This document shows positions 1-55,290 of a stretch of DNA of 64,000 nucleotides, piece after piece; position 1 is the first letter of the stretch; the number at the start of each line of letters is the position of its first letter. The DNA comes from Pseudorasbora parva (Eukaryota; Chordata; Actinopteri; Cypriniformes; Gobionidae), in assembly GCF_024679245.1 (NCBI RefSeq), contig NC_090191.1, positions 38,600,982-38,664,981 of the forward strand, read 5' to 3'. The notes beneath the pieces are model-generated. The model was given only the letters and a program-made list of their open reading frames with translations. It ran no database searches and had not been told where the DNA came from. A program made the position numbers and the translations under genes.

Positions 1-2
1 AC

Positions 3-212
3 CATCCGATGAACCGTGTCATGGGCTTCGGTGCCAAGTATCTACAGGAAAAATACTCCAAGTGGATTAGCAGAAACATGCATGTAGGCAATGTAAGTGA
101 CGGTATAATTATTCAGAGCAATGACATCTGGCCTGATAACAGGATGAATCTTTAATCACTGCCATGTTCTCTCTCACAGGGAGAAGTTGAAGATGACGAG
201 GAGGTCCAGTGA
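3..212 (+). CDS. 3' end of an unidentified gene, last two coding exons
   Basis: Two exons can be read in one frame. The first runs from the left edge to about 99 and ends at a GTAAGT donor; it encodes a basic, aromatic-rich stretch containing MNRVMGFGAKYL and KYSKWISRN. The second starts after a CTCACAG acceptor at about 180 and encodes a short acidic tail ending DDEEVQ and a TGA at 210-212. The clean splice sites, the matched phase and the following 3' UTR with a polyadenylation signal make a real gene end very likely. I do not recognise the protein. It lies on the same strand as rassf3 and about 1.1 kb upstream of its first coding exon. In human the gene before RASSF3 is TBK1, but this tail does not resemble the TBK1 C-terminus as I remember it. 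Function is left open. Confidence 0.7.
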
Positions 213-655
213 GCTGACGAGATGTTGTCCTCGCATCGCAGACGTCTTTCTCAGGGGCACGGACACTTTATTCACTGGAGAAATAGCTTTTCCAGTGTAC
301 TGCAGGGATTTATTTTTTATTTTTTACTAGGTCCTCTGAACAACTAAGGCCAAAAAAGAGGAAATCTTATGTTGAGCCAAATACAAATGTACTGTATGTA
401 CACCAAACGTCATTAAGAGTGCTATGGATACTGCCTCAACTTTATGCATTAAAAGTGAGGGTGGATCATTCCTGTCATTGTTTTCATTTATGTAATGAGG
501 CATCCAAATTGTTATTTGTTTTGAAATGAATGCATTTCAGATATTTATTTACTTTAGTCTATAGAATGCAATTGCCATTAAGATATGAAAAATGTTGTGC
601 CTAAATCTATTTTTTCAATGTTATAATAAACAATTTTGATATCTGTAATATTGTA
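213..655 (+). other. 3' UTR of the first gene with polyadenylation signal
   Basis: AT-rich non-coding sequence follows the TGA. A canonical AATAAA lies at 625-630, followed by T- and GT-rich sequence (TTTTTGTC, CTGTCTTTTTGTCTG) typical of a downstream cleavage element. Transcript end is therefore inferred at roughly 645-660. Confidence 0.65.
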
Positions 656-1089
656 TTTTTGTCATTTTTTGAATCTGTCTTTTTGTCTGTTTTCTTTACT
701 ACACTATTTGACATTATAAAAACATCTCTAATTAATAAGCGTCCAGTAATTTCTGAGAACAAATGCTTAACAGGTATGACTGGAATAGAAAAACCTGTTT
801 ATCAGAAAACGGTGTATGCATATTTTTAGCCATATAAAGATTTTTTTTTTATCAGTGAAAAGTCATTGATTAACCTCAGGGTTTAAATATTATTTAAATT
901 AAATGTAGTTTTTATTCACGTTTTAGTAGTTTTTGTCATTTTTTATTTATTAATGTCTGTATAGTTATTACATATAATGCATCATGTTCGTCTAAATGAA
1001 GTTGTAGTAGGTTTAAGTTTTATTTCAGCTACATTTTATTTGATGGTTCTAGTTTTAGTACTAGTATTTAGTAGTAACTATAATCTTGC

Positions 1090-1338
1090 TTCTGAATTGA
1101 TCTAATAACTGTGGGTGTCTGCGCAAGTGCGCGCACACGCATCTTGCTGAAACATGACACGCGCTCGGTGCACCTGTCTTACCCTTACCTGCTTAAGCAC
1201 CAGTTCTCCGTCTTAGAGAACTTCGGCGAATTTCTCTCAAAGCCTGAGAAATGTCTTATCGCAAAGCTCCGCGATCGGGCATCTCAGATCTACAGGTGTT
1301 TCTGTGTTTCCACTGGCGCACTTGGTAACGCTGGCAGG
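1090..1338 (+). promoter_or_regulatory. rassf3: Probable 5' UTR / promoter-proximal CpG-rich region of long rassf3
   Basis: Base composition changes sharply from the AT-rich upstream spacer to a CpG-rich stretch that continues through the first coding exon to about 1690. It includes TGCGCAAGTGCGCGC at about 1120, resembling the paired GCGC half-sites bound by NRF1-type factors. The rassf3 reading frame stays open upstream of the chosen ATG to about 1111, so a non-AUG N-terminal extension cannot be excluded. The transcription start is not visible directly. Confidence 0.4.
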
Positions 1339-39114
<37,776 letters not shown>

Positions 39115-40959
39115 AGCTGACGCACTGCAGCACTGCTGCCTCTAGTGGTCACTGTCTATAATGAACACTATTAGGTGTTTCTGTGCCAAGCGGACACCCC
39201 GTCTCAGAACTCACAGGAGAGCACTGACCTCCCAAAATGCACCTCAGGTGCCATATTTACCCTTCCGCCCTCTTGTGATCGCTCACGGTTTCAGCCGTCG
39301 CAGATATTTCTCATGTTTTCTGTTCTTTTACCTCGTGAAGTTGTGAATGATGCAAACGTGAAATTGTTTTTTATTTAATTGTTGGATGCTGTGGTTTGTA
39401 AATATTTCTGTTTGTTGTTTTAATTTATGTGGGTGAAGTTTTATTCTTTTGTTTATTTTACTGAAAGAGTCTTATTTTATTTCAAATATGCTTATTGACC
39501 AGAAACTGATGGGATTGGGGATTATTTTTGTTTTATATTAAATACCAATTCAGTCATAATGTGCCCTACCAAAGATAGTGTTGGCATTTGATGTGCTGTT
39601 GAGGACAAACGGACGTGACCTGAAAACCAAACGGACAGGAAGGGCATGTTTGTGATGGACAAGATTGAATGTGATGACGTAGGGGCAGGAAATGAGGAAT
39701 AAAGCAATGTAGCATGTCATAATCATTAGTTGCTGAACGGATGGCCTAAATGCAAATTAAAAAAAACGAATGAAATCAGAAAAAGTATGCTTAAGCGTTT
39801 TTAGGTGATGTGCTAGAATTGGAACCAAATGGATTTCAGGAAGTTGGACAAAGGAGCATAGAGGATGTTGGAAAGTATGCAGCAAGTGTCACGCTGAGCT
39901 AGAGATCAGACTGATGTTGGTCAGGGTCAGACGCTCTTTCTCAGTGAATGATGGGTCATGATGACCTCTGCTTTGAGCAGATAATCAGTCAACAGGGCAT
40001 TCGTTGTTCAGTAATCTCATCAACCCTGGAAAATGCGTTAAAGAGGACATATATGAGACAAATGACTGAATCTAGAAGTAATGAAGTTGTTTGTTTTGAT
40101 GCTACAGCCTGAAAATGGTAGTGTGAACTTCCTTTCTTTCTGTGATTCATATGTATAATCACACTGATCTGATTTGCTGTAGCCATAGGATGCAAAGCTC
40201 TGCCAAAAGTTTATTTTACGTGCATTTCTTCGTGGCATGGTAGCTGAAAGGTTACTGTTGTGAGGTACAGTAAAATAAACGCGGACACGTTCATGGTCAG
40301 TGCTCCCTTTGTCACAGCAGCACACAAGTTCAACACTAATGGCGATGGTTTTAAATGATACTTGTGTATCAGTGGGTGGTTTAATATGTATACACATTTA
40401 TATTTGAATATCTGTATGCTAGTGCTGCATGACGGTTTTCTGATGGGTACTGCAACATTAATGCATAGCGAGGTAGCGACACCTTGTGTTCAACTGCTGT
40501 AACTACATCTCTGCAGTCTCACCTGTGTCAGCTAATTCAATTATCTTAGTTTTTCTTTGTTATTATTGGTTTTATAACCTCTAACCAAAGATATTGTTAA
40601 AATGCATAGTTTAATTTAAGTTTGAAACCTATTGCCTGGTGCAATCAGTTTGTACACCTCAGTAAACTGAGGTTAAATTACAGTATATATCTATCTTTAA
40701 TTGTAAACACTGGGTTAACTATAAATTAGAGTAATTTGTGTAATTATTGTGTGAAAGTGACATCACAACAGTCTCAATATATGCAATCGAAGAGGATTTG
40801 TCAGGGGAATAAGACCAGTAATTTTATAAATGCTTTTTGGGCACTTTGTTTTAATTCAGGGAGTTATTTCGTTTTATTAGTCTTCATCAGATGCCTATTG
40901 TCTTCCACTGTCTTTAAACGGCATTGCATCTAGTGGAAGCTCAGTCATGTTTGTATGTA

Positions 40960-40990
<31 letters not shown>

Positions 40991-41560
40991 AAAGCTGTTT
41001 TAGTACTTGATTTTTCTTTTCTTTTTTTTTTCCATAAACAAGCTTTTGTTTGTAGAGTAAGACTGTGAATGAATGTTAAACTGTATTCACATAGTAAAGT
41101 GTGGATACGAGTGAACTGCTTCAATACTTATTAGTATACGTGCATGTGTTATATTAATTCATGCATATTTTAGGCTGTTTTAGAACATCACATGACAGTG
41201 CTGTTGATCTTTCTGTTTAACAGCATAGTTAGACAGTTTGCTCACAAATCCCATACTCTGTATTTGCCAAAAAATCTCATTTTGTTCCACAGTTTTAAGT
41301 TAAGTGGTTTTGTGAATGTTTATGAATGACTTAAGTTTCATATATATACCGAAGATAAAGTCAGAACTCTGTTGGCATGAATATTGTGTTGGCAAGGTTT
41401 AGAAGAGCTTCGCTAAATATGCATAATTAGAATCCAAATGAATACAGATGTCATGCATTTTTGACAATGACGAAGGTTCTTTGAGGGTTTGTATTGTTAC
41501 CAATCGTGGCCTTTCTTGTTAAAGACATGGTTTCTTTAAATAAAGATGAAATGTTTATCA
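39115..41560 (+). other. rassf3: rassf3 3' UTR with two AATAAA signals
   Basis: Non-coding sequence follows the TAA at 39112-39114. AATAAA occurs at 39698-39703 and again at 41539-41544, the latter followed by TGTTTGTGTGTGAG, a plausible GT-rich downstream element. Two alternative 3' ends of about 0.6 and 2.4 kb are therefore possible. A poly(T) tract lies at about 40962-40984. Confidence 0.5.
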
Positions 41561-41839
41561 ATTCACTGCAGTCTCATCTGTTTGTGTGTGAGAAGAAATA
41601 ATGCTGGAAAGGACTTGATCTCACTTTGGCGTAAGCTCAAAAAGATTTTTTTTAAATCTGCAACTCAAACACGTTTTTATTCAAATGCATTAAGTAGCTA
41701 ATACTTATTAGAGGGGTATTGCACACATGGTTACACCAAGGGTTATTAGTCCACTTACTAGCTTTCAAAATCACGCCAAACCGTAAAGAATTTGTTTGAG
41801 GACAAGTCTTGCCCAAGGCAGCCACACACGTGAATGATG

Positions 41840-41964
41840 TGCCCTCTGGATGAACTCTTCCTCCTGTCTTCATCGATTCCTCACAGCAGCACACTTCATT
41901 CACGGAGCTGGAACACACGCTGAACTTTATACAACTATCAAAAAGGCACGAAGACTTAAACATG
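41840..41964 (+). other. Probable first exon and 5' UTR of the APMAP-like gene
   Basis: The exon ends TTAAACAT followed by a strong GTAAGT donor at 41965. Joining to the exon at 42713, which starts with G and CAAGGG, completes ATG-CAA-GGG. The 5' limit is not visible. An ATG upstream at about 41838 opens only a short reading frame. The first intron is 748 bp and ends in a (TTTA)n tract. Confidence 0.55.
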
Positions 41965-44900
41965 TAAGTTTACACCATTTATAAAGCCAGAATACCATAT
42001 TAACCGTGAAGGAACTTACAAACGCTCACTGTGGATGGTTAAACGTCGTCTTTTTTAATGTTGCTCACTTCCAGACGCACTACTTCAGTGTAGTGTACTT
42101 AAAATTCTTCACATTCACAACTCGCACGAGCGACAGCGTTGAGCTGTATGTAGTGAGAAAAGCGGATTATTTGTGTTATTTAGTAAGAAAATCAGCTTTC
42201 GTTGGTGCTTTCGCATCTTTTGTATTAATGAAACACTTTACAACCTCTAATAAGGATATGTACTCATTAAAGAAAGATAGCACGTGAGTCTGTGCTGCCT
42301 CAAAATCTTACTATAGGCTAGAACGTTATATTTACTTTGCACATGTTCACAGAACATGTCGTGTGTTTGCGTATATATATATGTGTACTGTGTATAATTA
42401 TGTACATTTAAATACACACACATGCATATTTAAATGTATGTATTGTATATATTTAAATGTGTGCGTATGTATGTATATATCTTAATATTTGATATATGAG
42501 CATTGTTTTTTTTCTTGTTTTTTTTCTTGAATGTATACATATATAAAAGTTACATTATAATATAATAATATAATATAATTACTGTAGACCACAACCCTAA
42601 CGTTTGTTCAGAAAAGCTCAGAATGTTCTCTTTAATTTACACAATGACACACAACTGTGAGATGTCTTTGCCATAAATATTTATTTATTTATTTATTTAT
42701 TTATTTATGCAGGCAAGGGCAGACTTCTGTAAGGGTTGTATTGTTGGCAGTTGCAGTTGGTTTGTATCTCATTCCCTCCCCTATTGACCCTGAGCCGTAC
42801 ATGTGAGTCTCACTTGCTGTTTCTCCACTTTGCAGTGAATTTAGCATAAATTAAGATTGCAGTCTTGTAGTGATGCATGTTTTCCCGCTGATGATTGTTT
42901 TTTTTTTTCAGGTTTGAGGGACCCCCGCCTGCTCTGGAGGGCCCTCTGGCAGTGAACACACGGCTACAGAGAGGTCGACAGATGTTTTCTGGTCAACTCA
43001 AAGGTCCGGAGTCTTTTACGGCAGACCAGAACGGTGAGCTCGGTCTTCTGCTTTTGTCTGTTTGTTACTTAGAAATACAGTCAGGTTTGACCTCTTCATT
43101 GTATCTCTCAAGGAAACGTCTACACAGGCACGGTTGACGGGAAGCTGTGGAGAATCAACAAGGAATCCCTCAGTTTCATCACTCAGATGGGCCAGAACAT
43201 CCCTGAATGTGGTAAACCAACCATTGCACCAGCAGAAGACTAGAAAATGCTCATGCAGTTCTACCTGAATCCTTGGGCTGGGTAGATTACCGACAAATTG
43301 TAGTTACCGATTTCAAAAATTGTAGTTAGTAATGTAATCCATTTCATTACACATTTAAGGTAATGTAATCAGACTACTTTTAGATTACTTTTGAGCTAAC
43401 TCGTTTATCATATTGATGTGATCAGGATAAGGATCCTGGTCCACAAAACAAGTCATAAGGCTAATTAAAAAAATATTTGATTTGCACATCTGCTGAATAA
43501 ATAAGCTTTCCATTGATGTATGGTTTGTTAGGATAGTATAATATTTGGGCAAGATATTTTAAATCTAGAAATCTGAGGGTGCAAAAAAATCTAAATATGA
43601 AGAAAATAGCCTATAAAGTTGTCTAAATTAAATTACTACTAATAATACATTTTTATATATATTTACGGTAGGACATTTACAAAATATCTTCTTGGAACAT
43701 GGTCTTTACTTAATATCTTAATGATTTTTGGCATAAAAGAAAAATTTATAATTTTTGCCACAAATATGGTGTGACTTATGACTGGTTTTGTAGTCCAGGT
43801 CTATTCTTTATCAAAAATATGAAATGCATTAAATATTACATTACATCAGAGTTTCCCAGACTGGGGTTCATGAGTTTAATGAAAAGCAATTAATTAAATA
43901 AAATAAATACAAACCATTAAAATAACTACTAATATATATTAGTATATATGTGACCATTAACAGAGATCAGAGAACTGTGAACTTAAAAAAAAAAAAAAAA
44001 AAAAAAATTGTTATATATATATATTAATATTATCATTATTATGATTATTGGCTTAATTGTATTATTGACCTAACTTATTAACTTAAATATCAGGGGGAAC
44101 TATTAGCAATATATTTGTGAATTTGTACATTTTAATGTGTTTAAAAGACAAAAGCCTTCCAAAGAATGCATGGCTAAATGACTTGAGTGATCATTCAAAT
44201 AATAATTAATGTGTTCATCAGGAGTTTATTAGATACGCTGAGTTTTGAGAAATTACTTTTTCATGCTTTTTTTAGAAAGGAAAATTTAAAGAGATAAAAA
44301 GGTACGAGGCAGAAACAGAATATTAATAATTGAATGCCATTGTGAGAATATGTAATCAATTAATAAACTAACTGTAGTCTGATTATGAGTAATTCATATT
44401 CACTTCAGGTGCCCTCTGTGTCTGGATGAATATGTATGGGCTGTTATGGAGGCGTTCTCTGGCTCGACACGTGTGGAATAACCCGACAGTCCCTGTGTCC
44501 TGCTGCCATCACGCATTAGACATGCTGAAGTGATTCACAAACACTTGAGTGTTGTTGTATCAAAGGCTCAGCTGTTCAAAAGAGTCTTGAATGCAGATGT
44601 CTTCATTAGAGCTCTCACGCCTTATGGTGTGGCTTATGAACATTTGATGCCTCCCTATACTATATTTAACCAGCCAGAGCTTTTTTTAAATTCTATGGTA
44701 ATCTCTAGTGTGTCAGCAAGCAGAATGTAAAATGTGCCTGTACGTTAGTAGATACCATTGTTTTCCTGGTACAGATGGTAAGTTATCACGCTATCTATAT
44801 TTGCATAATGCCGTTTTTTCTCCCCGTATATAGGCACAAGTACGGACTATGAGCCAATATGTGGGCGTCCACATGGTCTGCGATTGGACCATGACGGGCA

Positions 44901-45349
44901 GCTTATCGTGGCCGACTCTTACCTGGGTCTCTTCAAGGTTGACCCTTGGACTGGAGAGAAGACATTGCTACATTCCAGCGAAGAGGGTCTGTAAACATTT
45001 GAGTTTAGAAATGTGTGCTTTTAGAAAGTCTCAAAAAAGAAGCTTTTCAGCTTTTTAATATATTTTGGTTGCATTGGCCAGTGTTGTCATCTTTTATTTC
45101 TGTATATTTTCTTCTATATCTGCTTTTTTGCATTGTTGAGTTGTAAACTCCTAAAGGCCCGCAAATATATTCTACACCGATCAGGCATAACATTATGACA
45201 GGGGAATAACACTGATTATCTCTTCATCATGGGAGATAAAGTGGGGGGGATACATTAGGCAGCAAGTGAGCATCTCCAAAACTGCAGCTATTCTAGGGTG
45301 TTCCCGGTCTGCAGTGGTCAGTCTCTATCAAAAGTGATCCAAGGAAGGA

Positions 45350-45380
<31 letters not shown>

Positions 45381-47031
45381 AATACATTTTATTTATAATG
45401 CACTTTATATTAAACAAAATCTCAAAGTGCTACAGAATTAAAAAAAAAAAAAAACAATCAACAACAATAAATAAATAAAACCGAAAAATAAAATAAAATA
45501 AATTAAACAATATATATAATTATTATTATTTTTCATTTTATTTTGTCTTGTTGTGGCCTAAAGTGATGCCCAAAAGTGGAGGGGACGTTCGATTAAACCA
45601 TCAAAATAGGAAGAAAGTATTTTTTTTAATATTAAAGTAAATATTTAAGTTAAATATTTAAGTATTTTTTTACAATGTAAAAAAAAGGTTACAGGAAAAA
45701 GCTAAGAATGACTGCAACATAATCAGTTATTAATATTTCATTGGTTCTCTCTTGTTTTTTCATGTGTTTATAATTTTTTTGTATGACAGCCTGACCCAAT
45801 ATTATGATGGCACAATTTGGCATGTTTCATTGCCTTATCACAAACAAAACAAGAGACTCCAAGCAACATGTAATATGCTTACAATATCTTTAACAAATTC
45901 ATAATATTATTTTTGGATAAAGGGTGAAGATCACTTTTGGCCACTACTGTAATTGCACATTAGTTTTCTTTATCTCAGTGTACTTTACATTTGCTGCTTT
46001 GCGCAAAGTTGAAGACTTATCTAAAACATATTTACTTTGATTCCAATTACCTTCCTGCGATTTATAAGAGCATCATATTTAAAAAAGCCCTCACGTTCTT
46101 CTTCTAAGGAGCTGATGGGATTCCCTTTGGCTTTCTGAATGGCCTGGAGATTTCTAAAAACGGAACCGTGTTTTTCACAGACTCCAGCAGTAAATGGGGA
46201 AGACGTCATGTCCGTTATGAGGTGAGTGAGTGAAAGAAGAACACGGCATGAAAATTGACAACACAGTATTCGTACCTGAACTAAAGACTCGTTCTCTCTG
46301 CAGGTTTTGGAGACTAACTATCTGGGCCGCCTTCTCTCGTATGACCCTGTGACCGGTCACGTTCGGACACTGTTGGATTCTCTCTACATGCCTAATGGCT
46401 TTGCCTTCTCACCTGATGAGGACTTCCTGCTTCTGGCTGAGACTAGTATCGGACACATTATTAAGTAAGAGCTTTTTTTTTTTTTATATATATATATATA
46501 TATATATCCGCATGTTAAAATATCTTGAGGAAATCTTCTGTTTCTCAGGTTCTGGTTGAAAGGGCATAAAGCAGGCACTAAAGAGATTGTCCTGAACAAC
46601 ATGATTGGTTATCCTGATAACATCCGCCTCAGTGACCGTGGCACATTTTTGGTGGGTGTAACCAGTGTTAGATTCCACGGTCGATTTTTCCCACCGTTCT
46701 TGGATCTGATTGGTCCGTACCCTGCTCTTAAACGCTTCATAGTAAAGGTGGGTAAATGTTAGATATGTGGAGTTTAGGTCAGCTCAGAAATGACAAAAGT
46801 GAAATCTTGTTGGCCCTCTTGCAGCTCATTCCTCTCAGCTGGTACGATGCTCTGTTGCCCAAGTACGGGCTGATTTTGGAGCTGGGGCCTGATGGAGAGG
46901 TGATTGACAGCCTGCACGACCCCACGGGCAACCTGACGTGGGCCATCAGCGACGTCTTCCAGCAGGGGGCGCACTACTATCTGGGCAGCACTGACTTGCC
47001 GTTTCTTTCTGTGTTGGAGGAGTGGAGCTGA
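41961..47031 (+). CDS. APMAP-like beta-propeller membrane protein (strictosidine synthase-like)
   Basis: Coding segments: the AT of the start codon at 41963-41964, then 42713-42802, 42912-43033, 43113-43211, 44834-44986, 46109-46221, 46304-46464, 46549-46747 and 46825-47031. Phases agree throughout, giving 381 residues. Residues about 7-22 (VRVVLLAVAVGLYLIP) form a signal anchor, as in APMAP. The rest is the six-bladed propeller: ICGRPHGLRLDHDGQLIVAD, GFLNGLEI, FTDSSSKWGRRH (about 178-189), MPNGFAFSPDE and GYPDNIR. N-glycosylation sequons are seen at N173 and N349. APMAP is a membrane glycoprotein linked to adipocyte differentiation and arylesterase activity. This protein differs clearly from the fish APMAP I remember, so I read it as a second paralogue. 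It runs tail to tail with gns. Confidence 0.85.
42682..42708. repeat. (TTTA)n tract at the splice acceptor of the APMAP-like exon 2
   Basis: Tandem TTTA units end 4 bp before the AG at 42711-42712. They stand where the polypyrimidine tract would be. Confidence 0.9.
43212..44833 (+). other. APMAP-like gene intron with repeat copies
   Basis: This 1.6-kb intron contains about 43272-43420, a repeat beginning TGGGTAGATTAC, and 43433-43802, an element with matching ends: GGTCCACAAAACAAGTCATAAG at the left, and near the right its inverse, CTTATGACTGGTTTTGTAG. A poly(A) tract lies at 43985-44007. All are typical fish interspersed repeats; no exon was seen. Confidence 0.6.
44987..46108 (+). repeat. 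APMAP-like gene intron with a decayed Tc1-like fragment
   Basis: At about 45177-45345 the sequence CGATCAGGCATAACATTATG is followed by CATCTCCAAAACTGCAGC and GTTCCCGGTCTGCAGTGG. The last part would translate to a SKTAA-CSRSAVVS-type helix-turn-helix resembling the start of a Tc1-family transposase. It is short and broken, so it is a relic. A second piece with the same end (ATCAAGCATAACATTATGAC) lies at about 49929 in a gns intron. The intron also holds an AT/AAT tract (45353-45383). Confidence 0.55.
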
Positions 47032-49535
47032 CCAGCTGGCTCTCTTAAAAGTGGCCTTACACATGGGAAAAGTAGGACTTTCGATAACCTTTTGTGGATA
47101 ATGTACAATTTTAACAATGCACTAAAGTCTTGTGAAAACACTACATGTTGTCGTAACCAAATTCTATGATTTAAAGAAGACCTATTTTGTTTTTTTATGC
47201 TACGTTGCTGTTTGAAAACCATGAAAAAGGTCTACAAAACATAAAGGGAATTTTTCTCTATATCAGTGTCACTGTTTCTGAACGCCCTGAAACGCGTCCA
47301 TTGTAGTCTTGAGGTTTCATCCGGAAACAAACACGTCACAGTATTGCTCATTTAAATAATTCCCGCACAGGGCATGTGCAAAATAAAAGGTCGAGCCCTG
47401 GTTGAGTTAGTTAGTAGTGGCTCCATCCGAAATCGCATACTTCACACTATATAATAGGCGGAAAACAGTATGAGACAAAAGAAGTATGTCCGAATTCAAA
47501 ATGATTAATAAACAAGAACGCAAAAAGTACCTGGATGACCTACTACTTCTAGTGAGATTCTGAAGTGTGCATATGATGAACACTTTACTGTCCCATGGGG
47601 CCACAGGAGAGGATTTGTGAATGGCAGTGAAGCTGGTCGGTCACATGATTATGACCAAATGGCAAATGTAGTACATCCAGGTTACATTCATACTATGTAG
47701 AACATATATTTTTAAGCACTTTTTTCTAAATAAGTACCTACTCAAGAGAGTGCATGCGATTTCAGACGCAGCCAGTGTTACAGACAGACTGAGAAGAGGT
47801 GCTGCAACAATACGTGGAAATGACAGGTTTTTTTGTACATTCAAGCATGAAAACCTATTCTCGCAGACTACAAAAACAAAATCAACACTTGTAAAATGGC
47901 ATAATATGGCTTCTTAATGTATAGTTAAGCCATTGTATTGTATTGTAACTGTATTAGCAGTTAAGTTTGTTTTTCTGCACTGCAAAATGCACTGGTCATA
48001 GAAATGTAAGCATAGCTGTTCCCATTTAAAAATGCACATGGTTTACTAATGCAAAACATAAAAATAACATGGAAGTTCAATGCTTTCAAAGCAACCACCC
48101 AAATATAACATTTAAAAACACATATGTATCGCACCAATATACATATTGATTTTTTTAAATGAAATAACTGCATTGCAATTAGTTTATTTAATAATCATGT
48201 AATTGTGAGCTACATCAATTCTTCTGTTTATGCTTTTCAAATATTTTCTAATTATTTTTTAAACAATTTAAGCAGAAAAAACAACAGCAACAAAAATTAT
48301 TTCAGAATGCTTTTATCAATCAAACACACAAGACAAAAGTCCACACCAACCATAGCAATGCCACTAACAAATATAATGAAAGAATTATGTGCAAAACATG
48401 TCAGACATGTTGATCACAGACTGGAAAGTGCTTCACTGAACGAATATATTGAAGTATTGCGGAAAAAAGACCCTTTCAAACGCACTTCGTATGCCTGTCC
48501 AACGCTTCTCAGATCATTTGTGGTGATTTGAGATATTGCCAATTCCAGCAGAAGATTGTTTAAGGTTTCATAGTAGTCTGAAAGTAAAACAGTCCCTTAA
48601 TGTTTCAAGTTTGGGTTGCTGTGAACATCTTCGAGAGCAAAGCAACAGCAACCAACCACAGGATTTCCCTTATAAAACAAAAAACGGAGGCTAAAGAATG
48701 TCAATGAGCTGCTGTGATCCACACCATAGCTCATTCACAACTGACATGCGTCAAAAAACAAAACGCTAGACACAATAAGAAAAAGAACAATTAAAGACAA
48801 TAATGAAATGTTAAATACAATATTTGCACTTAGTAGGTGGATCATTTTGTTGTGGTATTACTCAAGAGAAATCTGTCCCACCAGAGTGTGTGCAGCCAAA
48901 TGCAAGTGACAGGAAATGAAAAATGTGATAGAATATTTAATTAGAAAAATTGTGCATAAAAAAAACTGTTCTTAATTCATTTTTGGTTACCATTTGCCAT
49001 TTTTGAACCAGAATAATTAATCAACTTTCTGTCCGTCCTTGCGGATGACCAGACAAGGACAAGTGAAATATTTCAGACACACGTCTGGCAAACAAACAAA
49101 TAATCCAATTATTTTCCTCAAGATCTGAGGTTGAGTTCAAAACTGTGCATGAGTTTAAAGAAAAAGGATAACAAAACCTTCAAAACATGCATAAAATTGA
49201 AATAAGTCAAAATTAGAAATATTCAGTGTTACTGTTAAAGTCAAAGCAGCAAGATTAATTCAGAACAAACTGGAATATGATGTGAATGCTCTCACAGGAT
49301 GTGTGTAAGCTGGCAGTTTGTCAGAATCTGATGTGAATGATGACAGAGGGCCGTCCTGTCTGAAAGTGTCTAGTGTGTTTGGTACCCTGACGCACCCTGA
49401 TGACCTCATCTGAGGAGGAGAGACTGGGCGTCTTTGGGTGAATGTCAAGATATAAAGGCAACAACAAGGGCCTGTTTTTCAGTGCCCTTTACTCTTTCCC
49501 TCCATTGGTCTTCTTCCTTTAATCCTCTCCACGCT
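47032..49535. other. Convergent intergenic region between APMAP-like gene and gns
   Basis: The 2.5 kb holds both 3' UTRs. AATAAA on the + strand at 47382-47387 could end the APMAP-like transcript but lies inside repeat sequence. For gns, TTTATT at 48183-48188 (AATAAA on the - strand) is a candidate. About 47173-47400 is a repeat copy related in opposite orientation to 60250-60500. About 47418-47774 is an element with inverted ends (CCGAAATCGCATAC against GCATGCGATTTCAGACGC). No gene was recognised. Confidence 0.55.
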
Positions 49536-54855
<5,320 letters not shown>

Positions 54856-55290
54856 GGCCTAAACGAGGACCTTTACTTGCGATAAAAGCATGAAATACTG
54901 TCATTCGAAACGCTCATTTAGAGAAGCAGCTAGCTTTCCTAGTCTAGTGTACGAAATTACGAATCATACTATGGCGACGCCTTGACTCATGAATATTAAT
55001 TAGACATGCTGACTTTGCTTGGTTTTCGCGGTTGTGGCGTCTGGGCACGTAGCCTAATTTATATTCATAAGCCAAGCCTTCAGAATAGTAGGATCCGCTC
55101 ATTCGCCAGCAAACTTAACGCCCACCTACCAACGTCGCTTTACAAGCCAATCAGAAGCTTTTCTTTATTAATATTCATAATTCAACCCGTCGCCATAGTA
55201 GGATTAGTAAAACTTCCCTCCTCTGTTAGTCACGTGGAGAGGCGGAAGCCCCGGTCAGCTGATGTTTACGCTCGTCTAAAGGATGATGTC
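54856..55290 (-). promoter_or_regulatory. gns: gns upstream region with CACGTG (CLEAR-like) box
   Basis: The core GTCACGTGGA lies at 55229-55238, about 375 bp upstream of the gns ATG. It matches the E-box core of the lysosomal CLEAR element (consensus GTCACGTGAC) bound by TFEB and TFE3. A second E-box, CAGCTG, is about 20 bp further out, at 55256-55261, and a CCAAT box at about 55147. GNS is a lysosomal hydrolase, so CLEAR control would be expected. The sequence match is direct; function is inferred. Confidence 0.45.

Noticed and set aside
45177..45345. Possible transposase gene
   Set aside because: Only a short, broken helix-turn-helix-like piece remains, so it is listed as a relic and not as a gene.
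48205..48531. 108-residue plus-strand frame between the APMAP-like gene and gns
   Set aside because: AT-rich composition, no family resemblance, and a position in the probable gns 3' UTR or spacer.
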